Source of the DNA: Pseudoxanthomonas beigongshangi
GTDB taxonomy: Bacteria > Pseudomonadota > Gammaproteobacteria > Xanthomonadales > Xanthomonadaceae
Reading direction: 5' to 3'
DNA length: 64,000 nt
Assembly: GCF_016820515.1 (NCBI RefSeq)
Contig: NZ_JADHDV010000001.1
Coordinates: 124,001 to 188,000, forward strand
Each line of letters begins with the position of its first letter. Position 1 is the first letter of the stretch. The translations under genes and the position numbers were made by a program. Of this stretch, positions 28,409-37,324 are shown piece by piece. Below the pieces are notes generated by a model, which saw nothing but the letters and a program-made list of their open reading frames with translations, did no database searches and was not told where the DNA came from.

Positions 28409-29119
28409 TCAGATCGCGCCGGTGGTGCTGGTCTCGTCACGCTTGTCGCGGGCCGGCAGCGGCTGGTCGCCGTGGATCAGGAACCATACGTTCTCGGCGA
28501 TGTTGGTCGCGTGGTCGCCGATGCGTTCCAGGTTCTTGGCCATGAACAGCAGGTGCGTGCACGGGGTGATGTTGCGCGGGTCTTCCATCATGTAGGTCAG
28601 CAGCTCGCGGAACAGCGCGGTGTAATGGGCGTCCAGTTCGGCGTCGCGTTCGCGGACCTGCAGGGCGTGGGCGTCGTCGTTGTTCTGGTAGGCCACCAGC
28701 ACTTCGCGCACCTGCTGCGCGGCCAGCTTGCCCAGCGCGCGCAGACCGGTGATCTGCGGCATCGGCGGCGAGACGTTGAGGGCGATGGAGCGCTTGGCCA
28801 CATTGGCGGCGTAGTCGCCGATCCGCTCGATGTCCGCCGGGATGCGCAGGCCGGCGAGAATCTCGCGCAGGTCGCGCGCCATCGGGCCGCGCAGGGCCAG
28901 GTGCATCACGTCATGGCTGATCTGCTGTTCCAGCGTATCGATGGCCTCGTCGTTGGCGATGATGCGCTGGGCGGCGCGGTCGTCGCGGCGTTCGATGACA
29001 TCGAGGGCGGCTTCCAGTTGCGCCACGGCGATCTCGCCCATGCGCACGATCTCGGCCACCAGCCGGCGCTGTTCTTCGTCGTAACTTTTCACAATGTGCT
29101 CGTGCGGTTGGGTGTTCAT
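28409..29119 (-). CDS. phoU: Phosphate transport system regulatory protein PhoU
   Basis: PhoU, the cytoplasmic all-helical protein that links PstSCAB to the PhoR kinase and represses the Pho regulon at high phosphate. The 236 residues hold two PhoU repeats with metal-binding signatures (AGLRIPADIERIGDYAANVA and FMAKNLERIGDHATNIAE). The ATG at 29119 is chosen because MNTQPHEHIVKSYDEE starts the homology; the upstream frame runs through a repeat. Last gene of the pst cluster, 121 nt after pstB. Confidence 0.97.
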   Translation of the reverse strand: MNTQPHEHIVKSYDEEQRRLVAEIVRMGEIAVAQLEAALDVIERRDDRAAQRIIANDEAIDTLEQQISHDVMHLALRGPMARDLREILAGLRIPADIERIGDYAANVAKRSIALNVSPPMPQITGLRALGKLAAQQVREVLVAYQNNDDAHALQVRERDAELDAHYTALFRELLTYMMEDPRNITPCTHLLFMAKNLERIGDHATNIAENVWFLIHGDQPLPARDKRDETSTTGAI

Positions 29120-29127
29120 GGATGAGG

Positions 29128-29232
29128 GCCGGGATTGGTGATTGGGGATTCGGGATTGGCAGGAGCGGACGGGAGCGGGGAGGGGCGGGGAGTCGTGCTT
29201 GCGAATCCCCAATCCCGAATCCCCAATCCCGC
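29128..29232. repeat. GGGATT-family inverted repeat between pstB and phoU
   Basis: GGGATTGGTGATTGGGGATTC-type strings on the left and CGAATCCCCAATCCCGAATC-type strings on the right fill the pstB-phoU spacer. In RNA they can form a long imperfect hairpin that might separate phoU expression from pstB. Confidence 0.8.
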
Positions 29233-29240
29233 GGGGCGTT

Positions 29241-30059
29241 TCATCCGAAACGTCCCGTAATGTAATCCTCGGTCTGCTGCTTGCTGGGCTTGGAGAAGAT
29301 CGTCGCGGTGGCATCGTGCTCGATCAGCTCGCCCAGGTACATGAAGGCCGTGTAGTCGGAAACACGCGCGGCCTGCTGCATGTTGTGGGTGACGATCGCG
29401 ATGGTGTAGTCCTGCTTCAGCTCCTCGATCAGCTGTTCGATCTTGCTGGTCGAGATCGGATCCAGCGCCGAGGTCGGCTCGTCCAGCAGGATCACGTCCG
29501 GACGCAGGGCGACCGCGCGGGCGATGCACAGGCGCTGCTGCTGGCCGCCGGACAGGCCCAGCGCGCTCTGCTTCAGCTTGTCCTTCGCCTCGTCCCACAG
29601 CGCCGCCTGGCGCAGGGCCTGCTCCACGCGCACGTCCATGTCGGCACGGCCGATGCGCTCGTGGTGGCGGATGCCGTAGGCGACGTTTTCATAGATCGTC
29701 ATCGGGAACGGCACCGGCTTCTGGAACACCATGCCCACCTTGCTGCGCAGGCGGTTCATCGGGTACTTGGGATCCAGGATGTTCTGGTCGTCCAGCAGCA
29801 CCTCGCCCTTGGCTTCCAGCTTCGGGTACAGCGAATAGATGCGATTGAAGATCCGCAGCAGGGTCGACTTGCCGCAGCCGGACGGGCCGATCAGCGCGGT
29901 GACCCGCTTTTCCGGGATCTCCAGGTTGATGCCCTTCAGGGCATGGAAACCGCCGTAGTAGAAATCCAGGTTCTTGGCCGCCAGCTTCACGCGGGCCGGC
30001 GCGCCGGCCTCGACTTCGCGCTGCGGGGTCGCGACCGAGATACGGGCCACGTCATTCAT
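29241..30059 (-). CDS. pstB: Phosphate ABC transporter ATP-binding protein PstB
   Basis: ATPase of the high-affinity phosphate importer at the inner face of the membrane. The 272 residues show Walker [10 protein letters not shown] (about 58-66), Q-loop [11 protein letters not shown], signature LSGGQQQRL (about 168-176), Walker [14 protein letters not shown] and the H-loop [13 protein letters not shown]. An N-terminal extension of about 28 residues precedes the ABC fold. The ATG overlaps the pstA stop by 8 nt. Confidence 0.98.
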   Translation of the reverse strand: MNDVARISVATPQREVEAGAPARVKLAAKNLDFYYGGFHALKGINLEIPEKRVTALIGPSGCGKSTLLRIFNRIYSLYPKLEAKGEVLLDDQNILDPKYPMNRLRSKVGMVFQKPVPFPMTIYENVAYGIRHHERIGRADMDVRVEQALRQAALWDEAKDKLKQSALGLSGGQQQRLCIARAVALRPDVILLDEPTSALDPISTSKIEQLIEELKQDYTIAIVTHNMQQAARVSDYTAFMYLGELIEHDATATIFSKPSKQQTEDYITGRFG

Positions 30060-30903
30060 GGGTCACCTTGTTTCGCAGGAGGATGGTCCGGGCCAACAGA
30101 CTGAGCAGCAGCACCAGCGCGGTCACCAGGAACGCACCGGCCCAGGCCAGCGAGTTCCAGGAGTCGTACGGGCTCATGGCGTACTGGTAGATGACCATGG
30201 GCAGGTTGGCCATCGGCTGCATCAGGTCGGTGCTCCAGAACTGGTTGTTGAAGGCGGTGAACAGCAGCGGCGCGGTTTCGCCGCTGATGCGCGCCAGCGC
30301 CAGCAGCACGCCGGTCACCACGCCGGGCAGGGCCGAGCGCAGCAGCACCTGGGTGGTCACCTTCCATTGCGGCACGCCCAGCGACAGCGCGGCTTCGCGC
30401 ATCTGCTGCGGCACCAGCCGCAGCATCTCGTCGGTGGTGCGGACGATCACCGGCAGGGCGATGAAGGCGAGCGCGACCGCGCCCGCCAGGCCGGACCAGT
30501 GTCCCATCTGCGCCACCATCACGGTGTAGATGAACAGGCCCAGCACGATGGACGGCGCCGACAGCAGGATGTCGTTGACGAAGCGGATGGTCTCGCCCAG
30601 CCAATGCTTGTTGGCGTACTCGGCCAGGTAGGTGCCGGCGGCGATGCCGATCGGCGTGCCGAGCACGATCGCCAGCAGGCTGATCACCACGCTGCCGAAG
30701 ATGGCGTTGAGCAGGCCGCCGGGTTCATTCGGCGGCGGCGTCATCATGGTGAACAGGTCCAGGTTCAGGCTGCCAAGGCCCTTGGTGATCGTGGTCCACA
30801 GGATCCAGACCAGCCACATCAGGCCGAAGATCGCCGCGGCGATCGACAGGGTCAGCGCGATGACGTTCTTGACCTTGCGCCAGGTGTACAGGGAGGCGGA
30901 CAT
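30052..30903 (-). CDS. pstA: Phosphate ABC transporter permease PstA
   Basis: Membrane subunit of the Pst importer, 283 residues with six predicted transmembrane segments. The permease EAA loop is visible as [20 protein letters not shown] (about 163-182), which contacts PstB, followed by [20 protein letters not shown] typical of PstA. It starts 1 nt after the pstC stop and overlaps pstB by 8 nt. Confidence 0.97.
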   Translation of the reverse strand: MSASLYTWRKVKNVIALTLSIAAAIFGLMWLVWILWTTITKGLGSLNLDLFTMMTPPPNEPGGLLNAIFGSVVISLLAIVLGTPIGIAAGTYLAEYANKHWLGETIRFVNDILLSAPSIVLGLFIYTVMVAQMGHWSGLAGAVALAFIALPVIVRTTDEMLRLVPQQMREAALSLGVPQWKVTTQVLLRSALPGVVTGVLLALARISGETAPLLFTAFNNQFWSTDLMQPMANLPMVIYQYAMSPYDSWNSLAWAGAFLVTALVLLLSLLARTILLRNKVTHE

Positions 30904-30904
30904 G

Positions 30905-31876
30905 TCAGTTGCCCTCGCGCTTGGCGAGCTGGCGCAGCATCAGGCGGGCGGCGGCCAGCACGATGAAGGTCAGCAGGAACAGGGTGAAGCCCAGCAGCAG
31001 CAGCGAGCCGCGGTGCAGCGGGTCGGTGGCTTCGGCGAATTCGTTGGCGATGGTCGCAGCGATCGAGGTGCCCGGTTCCAGCAGCGCCGCGCTGATCGCG
31101 TAGGCGTTGCCGATGACGAAGGTCACCGCCATGGTCTCGCCGAGCGCGCGGCCCAGGCCGAGGAACACGCCGCCGATGACCGCCGAACGGGTGTAGGGCA
31201 GCACGATGTCCCACATCACTTCCCAGCGGGTCGAACCGAGCGCGTAGGCCGATTCCTTCAGCCGGCCGGGCACGGTCAGGAACACTTCGCGCATCACCGA
31301 AGACACGAACGGGATGACCATGATCGCCAGCACCAGGCCGGCGGTCAGCATGCCGATGCCCAGCGGCGGGCCGGAAAACAGCAGGCCGATGCCGGGAATC
31401 TGGCCCAGGTTCTCGTCAATCCAAGGATAGACGTATTCGCTCAGTTGCGGCGCCAGCACGAACAGGCCCCACATGCCGTAGATGATCGAGGGGATGCCAG
31501 CCAGCAGTTCGATCGCCATGCCGACCGGCCCGCGCATCCAGGTGGGCGCGACCTCGGTCAGGAACAGCGCGATGCCGAAGCTGACCGGCACCGCGATCAC
31601 CATCGCGATGGTGGCGCTGACCAGGGTGCCGTAGATCGGTACCAGCGCGCCGAATTCGCGCGTGCCCACGTTCCATTCGGTGCTGGTGAAAAAGCCCAGG
31701 CCGAAAGTCTGCAGGGCTTCACGGCCGCCCCACAGCATCGACAAGGCGGCGGCGATCAGGGAGATCAGGACGAACAGGCCGGCGGCGGTGAGCGTCCAGC
31801 GGAACAGGCGATCGGCGCGCGCGTCGCGGGCGGTGCGCAGATCGACCAGGGAAGCGGGGAGGGCGGCGGTATTCAT
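30905..31876 (-). CDS. pstC: Phosphate ABC transporter permease PstC
   Basis: Partner membrane subunit of PstA, 323 residues with six or more membrane segments. Features are [40 protein letters not shown] (EAA loop) and [18 protein letters not shown]. It lies 76 nt downstream of the lipoprotein PstS and 1 nt before pstA, so the order is pstS-pstC-pstA-pstB-phoU. Confidence 0.97.
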   Translation of the reverse strand: MNTAALPASLVDLRTARDARADRLFRWTLTAAGLFVLISLIAAALSMLWGGREALQTFGLGFFTSTEWNVGTREFGALVPIYGTLVSATIAMVIAVPVSFGIALFLTEVAPTWMRGPVGMAIELLAGIPSIIYGMWGLFVLAPQLSEYVYPWIDENLGQIPGIGLLFSGPPLGIGMLTAGLVLAIMVIPFVSSVMREVFLTVPGRLKESAYALGSTRWEVMWDIVLPYTRSAVIGGVFLGLGRALGETMAVTFVIGNAYAISAALLEPGTSIAATIANEFAEATDPLHRGSLLLLGFTLFLLTFIVLAAARLMLRQLAKREGN

Positions 31877-31952
31877 GCGGTCGGGAAGTCCGGGCCGGCG
31901 TTGCGTGGGGGGAGGCGTGGCCGCGGTCAGGCGGCCACGCGCGGGGCACGGA

Positions 31953-33050
31953 TCAGAGCTTGATTTCCGCCGCCCAGTACGCTTCGACCTGCTTCACCAG
32001 TTCCGGCGGCAGCGGCACGTAGTCCAGCTGTTCGGCCTGCGGCTTGCCCTGTTCGTAGGCCCACTTGAAGAAGTCCAGCGTGTTCTTCGCGCGCGCCGCA
32101 TCCTTGGGCTGCTTGTAGACCAGGATGAAGTTGGTCGCGGTGATCGGCCAGGCGTCCGCGCCCGGCGCGTTGGTGATCACCAGGTTGAAGTCCTTGGCAC
32201 CGGCCCAGTCGGCGCTGGCGGCGGCGGCGGCGAAGCTTTCCGCGGTCGGCTGCACGAAGTTGCCCGCGGCGTTCTGCAGCGAGGCGTAGGCCATCTTGTT
32301 CTGCTCGGCGTAGGCCAGTTCGACGTAGCCGATGGAGTTCTTCAGCTGGCGCACGTAGGCGGCCACGCCCTCGTTGCCCTTGCCGCCGACACCGCCGGCC
32401 CAGTTCACCGAGGTGCCTTCGCCCACCTTGCTCTTCCACTCCGGGCTGACCTTGGACAGGTAGTTGACGAAGTTGAAGGTGGTGCCCGAGCCGTCGGAGC
32501 GGTGCACGCTGTTGATCTTCTCGGCCGGCAGCTTCAGGCCGGCGTTGAGGGCGACGATGGCCGGGTCGTTCCAGGTGGTGATCTTGCCGAGGAAGATGTC
32601 GGCCAGGACCGGGCCGCTCAGCTTGAGCTGGCCGGACTCGATGCCGGCGACATTGATGACCGGAACCACGCCGCCGATGACCGACGGGAACTGGCCCAGG
32701 CCGGCCTGCGCCAGTTCTTCCGGCGACAGCGGCTTGTCGGAGGAACCGAAATCGACCGTGGCCGCCTTGATCTGGGCGATGCCGCCGCCGGAACCGATCG
32801 ACTGGTAGTTGATCTTGGCGCCGGTGCTCTGGTTGTAGTCGCTGGACCAGCGGGCCATCAGCGGATAGATGAACGAGGCGCCCGCGCCGGTGATCTCGGC
32901 GGTCACCTTGGCCGCGCCGGTGCCGGCGTCCTGGCCGGCAGGCGTGGTGCCGGAGGCCGCCGGGGCGTCGGAGGCGGGCTTGCAGCCGGCGACGAACAGG
33001 GTGGCGGCGACGGCGAGGGCCGCGAGGCGGACCGGCGAAGCGAAGGACAT
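31953..33050 (-). CDS. pstS: Phosphate-binding protein PstS, lipoprotein form
   Basis: Periplasmic phosphate receptor of the Pst system, 365 residues. The lipobox LFVAGC ends the signal peptide, predicting attachment to a membrane. A linker rich in A, T, G and P (about 24-50) precedes the binding fold, which has TGAGASFIYPLMARWSSDYN, GSGGGIAQIKAATVDFGSSD (phosphate-binding loops) and HRSDGSGTTFNFVNYL. It is paralogous to the soluble PstS at 33433-34449. The ATG at 33050 has GGAG upstream. A Pho box lies 56-74 nt upstream. Confidence 0.95.
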   Translation of the reverse strand: MSFASPVRLAALAVAATLFVAGCKPASDAPAASGTTPAGQDAGTGAAKVTAEITGAGASFIYPLMARWSSDYNQSTGAKINYQSIGSGGGIAQIKAATVDFGSSDKPLSPEELAQAGLGQFPSVIGGVVPVINVAGIESGQLKLSGPVLADIFLGKITTWNDPAIVALNAGLKLPAEKINSVHRSDGSGTTFNFVNYLSKVSPEWKSKVGEGTSVNWAGGVGGKGNEGVAAYVRQLKNSIGYVELAYAEQNKMAYASLQNAAGNFVQPTAESFAAAAASADWAGAKDFNLVITNAPGADAWPITATNFILVYKQPKDAARAKNTLDFFKWAYEQGKPQAEQLDYVPLPPELVKQVEAYWAAEIKL

Positions 33051-33106
33051 GGCGGGCTCCATAACGTGGGCGGTTTGTGTCATGCCGGCTATGAAATGAT
33101 GTTTTT

Positions 33107-33124
33107 GTTACAGCGTGATGACAT
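33107..33124 (-). promoter_or_regulatory. Pho box upstream of the lipoprotein pstS
   Basis: On the minus strand ATGTCAT-CACG-CTGTAAC, two 7-bp direct repeats separated by 4 bp, matches the PhoB consensus CTGTCAT-n4-CTGTCAT at 11 of 14 repeat positions. Confidence 0.75.
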
Positions 33125-33171
33125 TGTGGCCGGCGTCGGATTTCCGGCACTCGCCACGGACCGGGAGGTAG

Positions 33172-33303
33172 GAGCGCCGTCCCCGGCGCGAGCTCTTCCG
33201 ACCCGCCGCCTGGTCGGTACCCGGTGACCCTGGATGGGGTGAGGCAGGGTCCTCCGATTGGCGCGGAAAAGCTCGCGGCCGGAGGCCGCTCCCGCCGCCG
33301 ACA
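33172..33303. repeat. GGAGCG-family inverted repeat doublet
   Basis: The left arm (GTAGGAGCGCCGTCCCCGGC, then GCGAGCTCTTCC) and right arm (GGAAAAGCTCGCGGCC, then GGCCGCTCCCGCC) are inverted relative to each other, each with an internal palindrome. This is the REP-like doublet architecture. It lies between the two pstS genes. Confidence 0.7.
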
Positions 33304-33323
33304 AGGGAGATTTCCCGCGGCAT

Positions 33324-33350
33324 AAAAAAAGCGGGCCAGAAGGCCCGCTT
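33324..33350 (-). terminator. Intrinsic terminator of the soluble pstS
   Basis: A perfect 7-bp stem GCGGGCC / GGCCCGC with a 4-nt loop is followed on the minus strand by TT and seven T. It lies about 80 nt past the stop, so the two pstS genes are separate transcription units, consistent with each having a Pho box. Confidence 0.92.
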
Positions 33351-33432
33351 GGACAAAGATGCCAGTTGGTTTGAGAGAGGGGATCCCGACCGCGCGGGAG
33401 AGAGGGGTACGCGGCCGGGATCGGGGAGAGGA

Positions 33433-34449
33433 TTACTTCAGGTTCTGCGACCAGTAGGTTTCGATCTGCTTGACCAGCGGATCCGGCAGCGGGACGTAGT
33501 CCAGCGCCTTGGCCTGGCCGTCGCCGTTGGCGTAGACCCAGCTGAAGAATTCCTGGGTGGCCTTGGTGCCGGCCGGGTTCTTCGGCTGCTTGCTGACCAG
33601 GATGAAGTTGGTCGCGGTGATCGGCCAGGAATTGGCGCCCGGGGCGTTGGTCATCACCAGGTAGAAATCCTTGGCGGTACCCCATTCGGCGCTGGCGGCG
33701 GCGGCCGAGAAGGTCTCGTCGCTGGGCAGCACGTAGTTGCCGGCGGCGTTCTTCAGGCGCGAGTAGGCCATCTTGTTCTGCAGCGCGTAGGACAGTTCGA
33801 CGTAGCCGATGCCACCCTTGATCTGCTTGACGTACGCGGCGACGCCTTCGTTGCCCTTGCCGCCGATGCCGGTCGGCCACTGCACGGAGGTGCCTTCACC
33901 GACCTGGCTCTTCCACTCGCCGCTGACCTTGGACAGGTAGTTGACGAAGTTGAAGGTGGTGCCCGAACCGTCGGAACGGTGGACGACGGTGATCTTCTGC
34001 GCCGGCAGCTGCACGCCGCCGTTGAGCGCGACGATGCGCGGGTCGTTCCACATCTTCACCTTGCCCAGGAAGATGTCGGCCAGCAGGTCGCCGTCGAGCT
34101 TCAGCGCGCCCGAGGGCACGCCCGGCACGTTGATGACCGGCACCACGCCGCCGATCACCGACGGGAACTGGGCGAGGTTGAACTTGGCCAGCTCGTCCGG
34201 CTTCAGCGGGGCATCGGACGAACCGAAGTCGACCGTGCCGGCCTTGATCTGGGCAATACCGCCACCGGAACCGATGGACTGGTAGTTGACCTTCTTCTGG
34301 GTGGCCTTGGCGTAGTCGGCCGACCACTTGGTCATGACCGGGTAGACGAACGACGCGCCGGCGCCGGTGACGTCGGCAGCGGCGGCCTGGGCCGAGAGCG
34401 CGCCGGCGATGGCCAGCACGGCGACGCGGGTCTTGAACGAGTTGAACAC
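33433..34449 (-). CDS. pstS: Phosphate-binding protein PstS, soluble form
   Basis: Second phosphate-binding protein, 338 residues, closely similar to the lipoprotein PstS (TGAGASFVYPVMTKWSADYA, GSGGGIAQIKAGTVDFGSSD, HRSDGSGTTFNFVNYL). The signal peptide ends AQAAAA without a lipobox, so it should be free in the periplasm or secreted. The start is GTG at 34449 with AGGAG upstream; an upstream ATG frame lacks support. A perfect Pho box lies 87-104 nt upstream and it ends at its own terminator. It has no dedicated permease, so it may feed PstCA or act independently. Confidence 0.95.
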   Translation of the reverse strand: MFNSFKTRVAVLAIAGALSAQAAAADVTGAGASFVYPVMTKWSADYAKATQKKVNYQSIGSGGGIAQIKAGTVDFGSSDAPLKPDELAKFNLAQFPSVIGGVVPVINVPGVPSGALKLDGDLLADIFLGKVKMWNDPRIVALNGGVQLPAQKITVVHRSDGSGTTFNFVNYLSKVSGEWKSQVGEGTSVQWPTGIGGKGNEGVAAYVKQIKGGIGYVELSYALQNKMAYSRLKNAAGNYVLPSDETFSAAAASAEWGTAKDFYLVMTNAPGANSWPITATNFILVSKQPKNPAGTKATQEFFSWVYANGDGQAKALDYVPLPDPLVKQIETYWSQNLK

Positions 34450-34535
34450 GGATGGCTCCTGGGAGTGGCGTAGCGGCACGGTGTGCCGTCGGCGTGCATT
34501 TCACGACGTTTGCGTGACAGCGCCATGTCGCCTTC

Positions 34536-34553
34536 ATGACAGCCGGATGACAG
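34536..34553 (-). promoter_or_regulatory. Perfect Pho box upstream of the soluble pstS
   Basis: On the minus strand CTGTCAT-CCGG-CTGTCAT is an exact consensus PhoB site. A further CTGTCAC half-site lies 15 nt downstream (about 34514-34520), perhaps extending the array. Confidence 0.92.
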
Positions 34554-34602
34554 GCGACCGGGGGCCTCAGCCGGTCGGGGAGCCCCTTGTACGGAGGCCA
34601 AG

Positions 34603-34627
34603 AGCTCGCGCCGTCCCGGCGCGAGCT
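34603..34627. repeat. GAGCTCGCG palindrome
   Basis: An 11-bp perfect inverted repeat (AGCTCGCGCCG / CGGCGCGAGCT, loop TCC) is followed by TTTTCCCGAC. It resembles a single unit of the GGAGCG doublet at 33172-33303. Confidence 0.6.
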
Positions 34628-34668
34628 TTTCCCGACAATACCCGCGCTCCCCCGGTCCCCCCTCCCGC

Positions 34669-34703
34669 AAAACGAAAGAGGGCGCGGCCTGCGCCGCGCC
34701 CTC
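34669..34703 (-). terminator. Intrinsic terminator of the phosphate-porin gene
   Basis: An 11-bp perfect stem (GAGGGCGCGGC / GCCGCGCCCTC, 4-nt loop) is followed on the minus strand by TTTCGTTTT, 28 nt past the stop. Confidence 0.9.
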
Positions 34704-34731
34704 CGCGAATCCCGTTCGGGATCGTTCCGGC

Positions 34732-35898
34732 TTACCAGTAGAACTGCAGGCGGGCTTCGACCACGTTCGGGTCGTCCTTCAGCACGCCCTTCTCCTGCTT
34801 GACCGCGACGTAGTTCAGCATGAACTTGAAGTTGGAGCGCCAGTACCAGTTCACGCCGGCGGTCCAGCTGTCCATCTCGCCGCCGACCACCGCGCCGTCG
34901 GTCAGATCGATGGTGTCGTAGCGCAGGCCCAGCTGCCACATGCCCTTGGTCGGGTCGCTCGGCAGGCCGGTGGTCGGCACGCCGGCCTTGTAGCCCCAGG
35001 TCTCGCCGGTGATGTTCCACAGGCCCGACACGTAGAAGCCGTCGCCGCTGTAGTCGTCGAAGCTGCCGTAGCGCTTGACGTCGGTCTTCATGTATTCGCC
35101 CTGCAGCTTGAACGGACCGTTCACCCACATGGCTTCGGCGCCGAGCACGCTGCTGCGGTCGCTGGCGCGCAGGCCGCTGCTGCCGGTGTCGACGAAGCGG
35201 GTCGGGACCATGTCGGCCATCGGACGGGCGCGCAGGCGGATCACGTCGCCATCGGTGTCCTTGTCGGTGTACGACAGGCCCAGGTGCAGGATGCTGCCGG
35301 CCTCGTTGATCGGCGCCCAGTAGCCGCGGGCCGAATAGCCACCGCCATGTTCGCGGTTGCGGGTCAGTTCACGGCCGAAGAAGCTGGCGGTCACGCCCCA
35401 GTTGGCGTCGCCGATGTTGTACTGCAGGCCGAGGCGGCGCGGGGTGCCCAGCGAGTTGGTGATCGACGACTTGGAGATGAAGTCGTTGTTCTTGGTGCTG
35501 GACAGCTCTTCCAGGGTGGCGCCCGGCTGCTTGAACTGGCCGATCTGCAGGAAGTGGTTGGCGTTGCCGCCGATCTTGTACTTGACGTTGGCGTCCAGGA
35601 ACTTGTCGTCCTTGGCGTCATAGCCCAGCACCCACTCGATGTTGCCCGGGCCCTTGCCCTTGAGCACGAGTTCGGCGCGGCGCAGTTCGTTCAAGTAGTC
35701 GTCGCCATCCAGATCCGAAGACGAATCGGCGCCGTAGTCGATGGTGTCGGTGTCGAACTTGTAGAAGTCCGCCTGGACCAGGCCTTCGAACGAGACTTCG
35801 GAACCGCCGATCACGTCGATCGGAATCTCGGCCTGGGCGGCAGGCGCCGCGACCGCGGCCAGCAGTGCGAGAGTCAGGGTGCTGCGGGAGAGTTTCAT
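34732..35898 (-). CDS. OprP/OprO-type phosphate-selective porin
   Basis: Outer-membrane beta-barrel porin of the OprO/OprP family, 388 residues with a signal peptide (LALLAAVAAPAAQA). Typical elements are VSFEGLVQADFYKFDTDT near the N terminus, LRRAELVLKGKGPGNIEWVL, FLQIGQFKQPGATLEELSST, TNSLGTPRRLGLQYNIG, and a C-terminal aromatic residue (RLQFYW) for barrel assembly. It should let phosphate or polyphosphate cross the outer membrane, supplying the two PstS proteins. A CTGTCAT Pho half-site lies upstream. Ion specificity is inferred from family and context. Confidence 0.93.
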   Translation of the reverse strand: MKLSRSTLTLALLAAVAAPAAQAEIPIDVIGGSEVSFEGLVQADFYKFDTDTIDYGADSSSDLDGDDYLNELRRAELVLKGKGPGNIEWVLGYDAKDDKFLDANVKYKIGGNANHFLQIGQFKQPGATLEELSSTKNNDFISKSSITNSLGTPRRLGLQYNIGDANWGVTASFFGRELTRNREHGGGYSARGYWAPINEAGSILHLGLSYTDKDTDGDVIRLRARPMADMVPTRFVDTGSSGLRASDRSSVLGAEAMWVNGPFKLQGEYMKTDVKRYGSFDDYSGDGFYVSGLWNITGETWGYKAGVPTTGLPSDPTKGMWQLGLRYDTIDLTDGAVVGGEMDSWTAGVNWYWRSNFKFMLNYVAVKQEKGVLKDDPNVVEARLQFYW

Positions 35899-35978
35899 GG
35901 GTTAGCCCTTGGGGCAGGTGTGGAAGACGCTGCGCAGGCTAGTTGGTAAAAGTTGCGTTATTGTTACAACGCTGTCTT

Positions 35979-35996
35979 ATTTCGTCGGGATGACAG
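35979..35996 (-). promoter_or_regulatory. Candidate Pho box upstream of the phosphate porin
   Basis: On the minus strand CTGTCAT-CCCG-ACGAAAT has a perfect first repeat and a degenerate second. It lies about 80-98 nt before the porin ATG. Confidence 0.55.
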
Positions 35997-36012
35997 TTTG
36001 ATGGCGGTTGGG

Positions 36013-36120
36013 GGCCGGGATTGGGGATTCGGGATGATCGGCCGTGCGGCCGTTGAAAGCCGGGATTCGGTAAAAGCTCGGCTGTGCCTCCCCCTTTGAA
36101 AAAGGGGGACCGAGGGGGAC
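36013..36120. repeat. Mixed intergenic repeats between porin gene and nth
   Basis: A GGGATTGGGGATTCGGGAT string (36017-36035) is followed by a CCCCCTTTGAAAAAGGGGG palindrome (about 36090-36108). No gene is seen in the 345-nt gap; it otherwise holds the porin promoter region. Confidence 0.6.
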
Positions 36121-36243
36121 TCGCTCCTGGCAGACGGCAGGCGCCCAACGTCGCCCGGGGCGCCCGTCAGCTTCCGATAGCCGTCATGCAGCTTGCCGCA
36201 CACGGCAAGCCGTCGCCATCGCGATGCATCGTTGCCTTCCCCC

Positions 36244-36915
36244 TCAATCCGCCACCGTCTTGTCCGGATAACGGCAGATATCGCGGATCACGCATTGCGG
36301 GCAATCCGGCTTGCGCGCCTTGCAGACATAGCGGCCATGCAGGATCAGCCAGTGGTGGGCGTCGTGCAGGAATTCGGCCGGGACCGTCTTCAGCAGTCCA
36401 TCCTCGACTTCGCGCACGTTCTTGCCCGGCGCCAGGCCGGTCCGGTTGGCGACGCGGAAGATATGGGTGTCCACCGCCATGGTCGGTTCGCCGAACGCGG
36501 TGTTCAGCACCACGTTGGCGGTCTTGCGGCCGACGCCGGGCAGGGCTTCCAGCGCTTCGCGCGAGCGCGGTACCTCGCCACCATACTGCTCGACCAGGAT
36601 CCGGCAGGTGGCGAGCACGTTCCTCGCCTTGGCGTTGTACAGGCCAATCGTCGAGATGTACTTCTTCAGCCCCTCCTCGCCGAGGGCCAGGATCTTTTCC
36701 GCGGTGTTGGCGACCGGGAACAGGCGCCGGGTGGCCTTGTTGACGCCCACGTCGGTGGCCTGCGCGGACAGGGTCACCGCCACCAGCAGCTCGAACGGGG
36801 TCTTGTATTCCAGTTCGGTCGTGGGCTTGGGATTGAGTTCGCGCAGGCGCGAGAACAGTTCCTGCACCTCGGCCTTGCTCAGGGTGCGGCTGCGGCGTTT
36901 GCGGCGTTCTGTCAT
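36244..36915 (-). CDS. nth: Endonuclease III
   Basis: Bifunctional DNA glycosylase/AP lyase that removes oxidised pyrimidines in base excision repair. The 223 residues show the helix-hairpin-helix LPGVGRKTANVVLNTAFG (catalytic Lys about 134) and VDTHIFRVANR (catalytic Asp). The [4Fe-4S] cluster ligands follow the pattern C-x6-C-x2-C-x5-C in CKARKPDCPQCVIRDIC near the C terminus. It lies 27 nt downstream of a small gene and after a crotonase gene on the same strand. Confidence 0.98.
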   Translation of the reverse strand: MTERRKRRSRTLSKAEVQELFSRLRELNPKPTTELEYKTPFELLVAVTLSAQATDVGVNKATRRLFPVANTAEKILALGEEGLKKYISTIGLYNAKARNVLATCRILVEQYGGEVPRSREALEALPGVGRKTANVVLNTAFGEPTMAVDTHIFRVANRTGLAPGKNVREVEDGLLKTVPAEFLHDAHHWLILHGRYVCKARKPDCPQCVIRDICRYPDKTVAD

Positions 36916-36942
36916 GCGTTCCAGGGGCTTGGTGTGCGGCGG

Positions 36943-37317
36943 CTAGGAACCGCTTTTTCCCGCCGCACGCGCCTTGGCGCGCGCCAGGATGGCGGCGGCG
37001 GAAGGGGGAAGTGACGGGCGGGGTGCCTGCGGCGCCGCCGGTGCCGGCACGCGCCGGGCATCGCGTTCGGCGGCACGCCGGAGCAACCGCGCCTGGCGCG
37101 CGCGATGGCGATCGCGCGCCTCCCATGCCGTGCGCAGCCGGCGCTGGGCATCCCAGATGGGTGCCAGCCGGGTGACGCACGCGCAGTCCGCGGAGCAGGG
37201 CGCGATGTCCATCAGTCCGGCGTCGATGGCGGCATCCAGGTCGTCCCGCGCCAGCAACGCCAGCAGGCTTTCCCCGCGCGCGGCCTGCCGGCAGATGGAG
37301 GAAGATGCCTCGCCCAT
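36943..37317 (-). CDS. Uncharacterised small basic protein upstream of nth
   Basis: A 124-residue protein that I do not recognise. The first 50 residues hold a short Cys cluster (C41-x3-C45-x-C47 in PCSADCACV). The middle is Arg-rich and helical (RRLRTAWEARDRHRARQARL), followed by a Pro/Ala-rich stretch and a Lys/Ala tail. No signal peptide or membrane segment is visible. It starts 7 nt after the crotonase stop and ends 27 nt before nth, so all three are probably cotranscribed. A nucleic-acid or metal-binding role is possible but unproven. Confidence 0.65.
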   Translation of the reverse strand: MGEASSSICRQAARGESLLALLARDDLDAAIDAGLMDIAPCSADCACVTRLAPIWDAQRRLRTAWEARDRHRARQARLLRRAAERDARRVPAPAAPQAPRPSLPPSAAAILARAKARAAGKSGS

Positions 37318-37324
37318 GAAGGTT

